A DNA stretch of 6,802 bases, taken from assembly GCA_008501785.1 (NCBI GenBank), contig QQUD01000339.1, positions 1 through 6,802 on the forward strand, in the 5' to 3' direction. The notes under the pieces are model-generated. The model had not been told where the DNA came from and searched no databases. It saw nothing but the letters and a program-made list of their open reading frames with translations. Every line of letters starts with the position of its first letter. Position 1 is the first letter of the stretch. Source of the stretch: Chloroflexota bacterium. GTDB taxonomy: Bacteria; Chloroflexota; Anaerolineae; Promineifilales; Promineifilaceae. Below are positions 1 through 5,300 of this stretch, one piece after another. Made by a program: the position numbers and the translations under genes.

Positions 1-574
1 CGTTCACACCTACATAACTATCTCGATCAGTACGAGATTGTTCATGCCACATTCCAAGGGCATGAGCCAATTCATGCGCAATGATGAATCGCCTATTCAA
101 GTTATTAATATTGATGATCTGCTCGCCACCTTGCATGCCAACGCGAGAATTATTACCAGTTGAGCTTTGAATATGAATGTAGTTGGCCTCGTTAGTTCGT
201 GGGACAAAATCTACATTAGCCACAGCTTCCCATTCTGCCATTGCATCTATTGCCCGCTGCTGATTAGCTTCTGTTACATTTGCATTAAATTCATATGGCA
301 CTATGCTATTTGTCCAAAAGTTTGTAGCCCAAACACCATCAACACTGTTGGTGGAAAAACCAATAGGAACCATAATATCACCCTCAATAATCTTGTATCC
401 TTCAGGGATATCATCCTCATCCTCCGTTTGTGAAATGTGAGTTGGTTCATATCCGTTGTCATTTGTTCTTTTTGATTGTCTTGAGAAAGCATGAGTGTTT
501 TCAAAAAGTACACCTGTTGTGCCTAGCATGAAAAGTATCAAGAGTATCAATATGCGACAATGGTAATTTTTCAT
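1..574 (-). CDS. Secreted astacin-like (M12A) zinc metalloprotease, 3' part outside window
   Basis: This is the N-terminal 191 codons of a gene read leftward that runs off the left edge. The frame is open from ATG 574 to base 1. Residues 1-30 form a signal peptide: K2 and R7, then a hydrophobic core from about I8 to L23. A charged, Asp/Glu-rich propeptide-like stretch follows (about 31-75), then the start of a catalytic domain from about V81. The diagnostic motif at residues 167-185 is HELAHALGMWHEQSRTDRD. It gives zinc ligands H167, H171 and H177 and catalytic base E168, matching the astacin signature HExxHxxGxxHE plus the usual RxDRD tail. Residues 63-67 (IEGDI) resemble the FxGDx aspartate-switch motif of astacin propeptides. 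The Met-turn and any C-terminal domains are not visible. Predicted role: exported endopeptidase, made as a zymogen. The start is fixed by a strong Shine-Dalgarno. It lies 15 bp after the preceding gene, so the two are probably co-transcribed. Confidence 0.93.
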   Translation of the reverse strand, partial: MKNYHCRILILLILFMLGTTGVLFENTHAFSRQSKRTNDNGYEPTHISQTEDEDDIPEGYKIIEGDIMVPIGFSTNSVDGVWATNFWTNSIVPYEFNANVTEANQQRAIDAMAEWEAVANVDFVPRTNEANYIHIQSSTGNNSRVGMQGGEQIININNLNRRFIIAHELAHALGMWHEQSRTDRDSYVGVN

Positions 575-579
575 CTTTT

Positions 580-586
580 CCTCCTC
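580..586 (-). promoter_or_regulatory. Shine-Dalgarno for the astacin-like protease
   Basis: GAGGAGG on the minus strand, 5 nt before ATG 574. It decides the protease start. It lies between the upstream stop codon (590-592) and the protease ATG, so each gene of the operon has its own ribosome entry site. No terminator-like hairpin fits in the 15-bp gap. Confidence 0.85.
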
Positions 587-589
587 GCA

Positions 590-2089
590 TTATTGCAATG
601 TGACCAAAACAAGAACCAAACCGCGCTCACTATCTAGTTGGGTCATGGCTTTGCCGAGGATGGTGCCGAAGGCTTGATCATGGTCTGTAGCTTTCATGGC
701 ATAGCCAGGAGTGTTGGAAGTAGTCAGCAGATCACCTGGTTGAATTGATCCATTGGTGGCATTTGCCCAAACATATACGCGACCGGTTAGCGCAACTGGA
801 TAATCCCCGTCTGCAATAGAACCATCTTGTCCCATTACCATACCTGGATTGACACCACCTGCGCCGCTGATTGCACCGGCAATAGTACTATCATAGGCTT
901 TTTCGCAAATAATTAACTCCCCAGGATGATCCGCATCAATGCAAACAACCATACCAGGTTTAGGCTCTACCTTGTTACCAGAGTTGATATCAAACCCTTC
1001 TGAAATATCAGCCCCCCCTCTAATTTGAAGAACTTTGGTGCTGAGTGTTCCAGAACTATCGATTGAGACAGTCTCAACATCATTGTTTTCGAATTGCCAT
1101 GTATTTGTGGCATAGTTGTAAAGGAGAGATCCTTCCTGTGACGCGATCTTGTAGGTAGCAAACCCCGCCGATGAATTGGTTGCAAGGATGCCCAACCCAT
1201 CCTGATTAACATTTCCAAAATATCCGATGGAATATGTGGGATTCACTTCAGAGGAAACAGCAGAGAATATCTCTGGTCTTGTGGGATTGCCAATTCTGAC
1301 CCCCCCACCCACATTGAGGTTGCCACTATTGTTTATATGTCCATTGACATCCAACCCACTGCCATTAATTGAGACCGTCTCAACATCATTGTTTTCGAAT
1401 TGCCAAGTATTTGCACCATAGTTGTACCAAAATTTGCCTTCACGATCACCACTTTTATAGGCATGAAGAGTTACTTTGGCATCTGATGGAATAATGGCTA
1501 TTCCGTCCTGGTTTGCATTACCTACGTAAGCAGGGGAAGAAACTGGATTCACCTCCGGTGATATAACAGTAAATAGTTCGTTTTCAAAACCCCGATCAAT
1601 AGCGCCTATGCTAATCCGCTTATAAAAATGGTTGCTTGATAAACTATGTGCCGTTGGTGCTGCAGTAATTGTTTGCCGGGGGGCCAATTTTTCATAAGTT
1701 CCAGTGCTGGTCCCTGGTCGTACCTGAATTTCCAAATATCGTGATTCATCTGTAAAAGCGCCTGCACCAAAATCAAGGAAGGTTGTGAATATCCCGTCAG
1801 TCACTGTCACATCATTAAGCGTGACAGTATTGCCAATCATAGTACCAGCAGAAACTGCATCAAACAGTGAAAACTTAAAATCGTACTTTCCATTTGCACC
1901 ATTTCCATTATCTTTTAAATTTCCTTGATAGGTAATGGCTGTTCCTAAAGATGCCTGCGTAGAAGCGGTGCTTAAAGTTTCCCCCACATCCGGATCGGCA
2001 GTGCTGCCTTGTGATGCCACGTTCAAAGCACCCACCGTCAAAAAGACGGATAGGATAATCATGATTGATAAACTCGCTTTCAATTTCAT
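590..2089 (-). CDS. Secreted fibre-like repeat protein (499 aa), function unknown
   Basis: Residues 1-27 are a signal peptide (MKLKASLSIMIILSVFLTVG core), so the product is exported. A low-complexity Ser/Thr linker leads to domain 1 (about 48-150), which carries the pattern ITYQGNL, GKYDFKFSLFDA, DGIFTTFLDFG, RYLEIQVRPG and LAPRQTITAAPTAHSL. I know this pattern from large secreted proteins of Chloroflexota and similar bacteria; it has no assigned function. Residues 173-274 and 275 to about 350 are tandem repeats with a period of exactly 102 residues. They share EVNP, NQDG and NTWQFENNDVETVSI, and the Gly-rich tail of the first copy (DVNGHINNSGNLNVGGG) recalls trimeric tail-fibre shafts. The C-terminal domain (about 357-499) begins with ADISEGFD and ends LVLVLVTLQ. 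C383 and C395 are the only cysteines, possibly a disulphide. ATG 2089 is chosen because it has GGAGG 4 nt upstream and begins the signal peptide. The in-frame extension to 2194 adds 35 polar residues with no coding character. It is the first gene of an operon with the protease. Fibre-like structure is inference. Confidence 0.88.
   Translation of the reverse strand: MKLKASLSIMIILSVFLTVGALNVASQGSTADPDVGETLSTASTQASLGTAITYQGNLKDNGNGANGKYDFKFSLFDAVSAGTMIGNTVTLNDVTVTDGIFTTFLDFGAGAFTDESRYLEIQVRPGTSTGTYEKLAPRQTITAAPTAHSLSSNHFYKRISIGAIDRGFENELFTVISPEVNPVSSPAYVGNANQDGIAIIPSDAKVTLHAYKSGDREGKFWYNYGANTWQFENNDVETVSINGSGLDVNGHINNSGNLNVGGGVRIGNPTRPEIFSAVSSEVNPTYSIGYFGNVNQDGLGILATNSSAGFATYKIASQEGSLLYNYATNTWQFENNDVETVSIDSSGTLSTKVLQIRGGADISEGFDINSGNKVEPKPGMVVCIDADHPGELIICEKAYDSTIAGAISGAGGVNPGMVMGQDGSIADGDYPVALTGRVYVWANATNGSIQPGDLLTTSNTPGYAMKATDHDQAFGTILGKAMTQLDSERGLVLVLVTLQ
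1040..1573 (-). repeat. Tandem 306-bp coding repeat (1.75 copies)
   Basis: Copy 1 is 1268-1573 (residues 173-274) and copy 2 is 1040-1267 (residues 275-350). The period is exactly 306 bp, or 102 codons. Similarity is moderate across most of the unit. It peaks at 1368-1426 versus 1062-1120, where I count 54 identical bases of 59. This segment encodes YNYxxNTWQFENNDVETVSI in both copies. The conservation at DNA level points to a fairly recent duplication or to gene conversion within this block. Confidence 0.85.
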
Positions 2090-2093
2090 GGTT

Positions 2094-2098
2094 CCTCC
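2094..2098 (-). promoter_or_regulatory. Shine-Dalgarno for the 499-aa secreted protein
   Basis: GGAGG on the minus strand (context TTGGAGGAACC), 4 nt before ATG 2089. It supports this start over the longer in-frame ATG at 2194, and the signal peptide begins exactly here. Confidence 0.85.
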
Positions 2099-2165
2099 AA
2101 ATATATTTAAGAAATAATGTGTTTTGATATATGTTGTGTTGCTATCGTTTGTATTGGTTTGTTTT

Positions 2166-2176
2166 ACGGCCGTTTT
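2166..2176 (+). repeat. ACGGCCGTTTT palindrome-cored site, copy 1 (intergenic)
   Basis: An 8-bp perfect palindrome ACGGCCGT followed by a T run, 77 bp upstream of the leftward ATG and 127 bp upstream of the rightward ATG. It shares ACGGCCGTTT with three sites inside the regulator gene. The role is unknown; it could be a protein-binding site. Confidence 0.5.
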
Positions 2177-2206
2177 CCTGTTCGCGCTCCCCAACCATAA
2201 TCCACC

Positions 2207-2235
2207 ACCGTATCTGCACCGTTTCTGTATCGTTT
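2207..2235 (+). promoter_or_regulatory. Candidate SARP-type operator: three heptamers at 11-bp spacing
   Basis: ACCGTAT (2207-2213), ACCGTTT (2218-2224) and ATCGTTT (2229-2235) start exactly 11 bp apart, so all lie on the same face of the helix. The first two full 11-bp units, CACCGTATCTG and CACCGTTTCTG, match at 10 of 11 positions. Streptomyces SARP activators and OmpR-type winged helices are known to bind tandem heptamers with this period, overlapping the -35 region. A SARP/BTAD protein is encoded immediately downstream. Identity as its operator is inference. Confidence 0.45.
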
Positions 2236-2241
2236 ATTTTG

Positions 2242-2247
2242 TAAAAA
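2242..2247 (+). promoter_or_regulatory. Candidate -10 element of the regulator gene
   Basis: TAAAAA (4 of 6 to TATAAT), 6 bp after the last heptamer of the 11-bp array. There is no recognisable -35: the place where it would sit (about 2219-2224) is inside the array, as expected for an activator-dependent promoter. Transcription would start near 2254 and leave a leader of about 50 nt with an intact Shine-Dalgarno. An alternative, TTGCCT (2254-2259), 17 bp, TATCTT (2277-2282), would place the start within the Shine-Dalgarno and is less attractive. Confidence 0.25.
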
Positions 2248-2286
2248 TTGCCGTTGCCTAAATACCATTTCTTGACTATCTTTGAG

Positions 2287-2293
2287 GGTGAGG
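2287..2293 (+). promoter_or_regulatory. Shine-Dalgarno deciding the start of the 1458-aa regulator
   Basis: GGTGAGG, within the purine-rich run GAGGGTGAGG, ends 9 nt before ATG 2303. The upstream in-frame TTG at 2282 has no such element, and its seven extra residues overlap this site. ATG 2303 also gives the usual BTAD-family opening, with the first beta strand (LKILVLGNL) directly after the initiator. Confidence 0.75.
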
Positions 2294-2302
2294 TTCATTG
2301 CA

Positions 2303-5300
2303 ATGAACAGCCTTAAAATCCTGGTGTTGGGCAATCTGATACTGTCTTCCAATGGACAACCGATTAATCTTGTGTCAAATAAGGCACGGGCACTGCTTGT
2401 TTACCTGGCAGTCTCCAAACAAACACATTCCCGGTCTCATTTAGCTGGCCTTTTTTGGGGAGGAATGCCGGAAGACCGCGCACGAGCAAACCTGCGTCTG
2501 AGTCTCAGTAAAATTAAACGAGCTGCTGGTCCTTGTTTTACGGCTACACGTGGATCGATTACCTTCAGCCCACCTCAAGATTACTTCCTTGATTTCGATG
2601 AGTTTGGAAAGAGAACGGCCGTTTTGAGCACGGCAGATTCAACGCAAATTGATTCCATGATTGATTTGTATCGCGGGCCCTTTTTGCAGGATTTTTATGT
2701 TGCTAATGCACCTGAATTCGAAAATTGGATATCGGGTGAACGCGAACGAATCCGTCAAACCATGCGGAAAACGCTGTTACAACTTATCGACAGTGCCGAG
2801 CAGCGTCAGGCGTTTGATCAGGGAATTGTTTATGCGCGAAAAATGTTGCTGCTGGAACCGTGGGATGAGGATGCCCATTTCAGGTTGATGATCTTCCTGG
2901 CACAATCTGGTCAACGCAGTGCCGCCTTAATGCAGTATAAGGCCTATGTGGACGTGTTGGCTGACGAGTTAGGCATCCCTCCCGCGCCACGAATCGCTGA
3001 ATTAGCCGAACAGATTCAAAATAACGAGCTGCAACCTCCAGCACCAGACCTCATTGCTGGCAGATATGCCTTAGGGCCAAAAATTGGGCAGGGCGCAATG
3101 GGCCTCGTCTATCGTGGGCAGGATGTTCGGGGTGGTGATGTGGTCGCTATCAAAATGCTCGATCCTACTCTTATTGCGGACAACCCAGATATGGTGTCTC
3201 GATTTCAGCGTGAAGGTGAGGCTTTGCGGTTGCTTAATCACCCTAATATTGTGAAGATGTTGGCTGCTGATGAGAAAGACGGCCGTTTCTACCTCATCAT
3301 GGAATACGTCGTTGGCGGTGATATTAGAACACTGCTAAAAGAGAATAGTCCGCTACCGTTGGCACGGATTTTGACAATCGCGCTTGATTTGGCTGACGCA
3401 CTCACCCGAGTCCATCGCATCAACATCTTGCACCGCGATTTGAAGCCTTCCAATGTTTTTCTAGACGAAGCTGGTCAGCTACGTTTGGCTGATTTTGGTC
3501 TGGCGCGGATCGATTCGCTGCCAACCTTAACTAGGGCTGGTGCGGTGATGGGAACTATCGCCTACTTGAGTCCTGAAGCGTGTATGGGGCAGGAGATCGA
3601 TGAACGGGCAGACATCTGGTCGTTTGGTGTGCTGCTGTATGAGCTGTTGGTGGGAAAACGGCCGTTTGACGGCCCCACACCAGCCGCTGCACTTTACGCC
3701 ATCCTAAACGAACCGGTGCCGGATATGCGAGCCTTGCGTCCCGACATACCAGATGAATTAGAAGACCTGCTGCATCGCATTTTAACCAAAGATAGAGACA
3801 ATCGGATTCCTTCAATTCGTCTGGTAGGTGCAGCTTTAGAAGCGATGTTAAGCAACACCGATGTGCGTCAAATTCTGGAGCAGGCGGTAGGTGAAGTTCC
3901 ATCTAAAGAGAAGCATAACTTTTCAACCCCAACACCACCGATTCAAACTATACTCCACAATCTACCCCGGCAGCCAACCCCCTTCGTTGGCCGCGAAGCG
4001 GAGCTTGCAGGCCTGATCCGCCTGATTCTTAATCCAGAAACGCCAGTCACAACAATTCTCGGTCAAGGTGGTATTGGAAAAACTCGCCTGGCAATCGAGG
4101 TTGGTCGTAAATTACTTGCCCCCACAGAAAATTTGGTTGATAGGAGACAAACGCAATTTACAGATGGTATCTTTTTTGTTCCACTTGCCGGACTGACTGA
4201 AGTTGCAGACATCCCCACAGCCATTGCGGAGACTCTAGGATTCAGCATCCAGGAGGGGTCTGAGCCAAGCTCTCAAATTTTGTCCTATTTGGCAACAAAG
4301 TCTTTGCTGCTAATTCTTGATAATATCGAACATCTTTTAAATGATGTTACTTTAATCAGCCAAACCGTTTCTCGTGCACCAAAAGTGCAGTTATGTATCA
4401 CCTCACGTGAGCGCCTCCGAATTAGCAGTGAGACCATATTTCCAATTAAAGGTTTGGATGTTGTTACAAATGCAGATCAGCCAATCCAATCAAGCGCTGC
4501 TCAACTCTTTCTCCAAAGTGCTAAGCGTGTCCAACTAGATTTTGCACTTTCGCCAGAGAACCTGGCCGATGTAAACCACATTTGTCACCTGGTGCAGGGG
4601 ATTCCGTTAGGAATCGTCATGGCTGCGGCTTGGGTTGATGCCATCCCATTGCCTGAAATTGCTGATCAAATTCAAAACGATATTGACTTTCTCCAAACGG
4701 ATTTGCGCGATATGCCAGCTCGTCAGCAGAGCATCCGCGCTACTTTTGATTACTCATGGCGATTGCTAGAAAAGTTTGAAAGAGAGATTTTTGCCAAATT
4801 ATCTGTTTTCAAAGGTGGATTTTCTCGTCAGGCGGTTAAAACAATCGTTCAGGTACCCATACGCCATCTCACCCGCTTTGTAAATAAATCGTTACTCCAA
4901 TATGATTCTGTACAAGACCAGTATTCGGTGCATGAACTGCTGCGGCAATTTGGTGCTGAAAAGCTGTCAGAACTAGGCCAGACTGAAGCTATGATGACAG
5001 CGCATGCTCACTACTATTTGGAATCAGTTGCGGCGAAGGAAACCATCCTCAAAGGGGAGAATCAACAGAACGCTATCAAAGAAATTGCCCAAGATTACGA
5101 CAATGTGGTCACGGCGTGGCGCTGGGCGATTCGTGAATCAGAGATTGCGCTTTTAGATAAATCTGTCGAAGGCCTGGGTTTTTATTACCGTCAAAGCGAC
5201 CGTGGCGCAGATGGTAATCTCGAATTAGAGAGGGTTCTCAATCAAGTCTCTGTTTCACCAGAATTGCAGTCTCATATCCAAAGCTATAAAAAAAAGTTGC

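Larger units (their letters stand above)
2090..2302. other. Divergent intergenic control region (213 bp)
   Basis: This region separates the leftward secretion operon from the rightward regulator gene and must hold both promoters. It contains an 11-bp-register heptamer array (2207-2235), a -10-like element (2242-2247), one ACGGCCGTTT palindrome site (2166-2176) and an extra isolated ATCGTTT (2144-2150). The part nearest the leftward gene (about 2095-2160) is AT-rich, with TATATC, CATTAT and TTAAAT words on the minus strand. I could not pair any of them with a convincing -35, so the leftward promoter is unresolved. A 62-codon minus-strand frame ending in the region starts inside the regulator's 5' end and looks non-coding. 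Confidence 0.7.

Noticed and set aside
301..513. Minus-strand 70-codon frame
   Set aside because: It is an off-frame shadow of the astacin-like protease gene, whose true frame is unambiguous from the zinc motif and signal peptide.
2090..2194. Upstream in-frame extension (35 residues) of the secreted protein, starting at ATG 2194
   Set aside because: The extension is polar and Thr/Asn-rich, has no good Shine-Dalgarno of its own, and would bury the signal peptide. GGAGG sits just before ATG 2089.
2254..2282. Promoter TTGCCT, 17 bp, TATCTT for the regulator
   Set aside because: Both boxes match only 4 of 6, and the implied start near 2289 would cut into the Shine-Dalgarno at 2287-2293.
2164..2352. 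Minus-strand 62-codon frame across the intergenic region
   Set aside because: It starts antisense inside the regulator gene, has no ribosome site and no recognisable family, and overlaps the phased operator-like repeats.
3555..3902. Minus-strand 115-codon frame opposite the kinase
   Set aside because: It is antisense to the conserved kinase C-lobe. Its composition follows from the complement of the coding strand, and no start signal or motif is visible.
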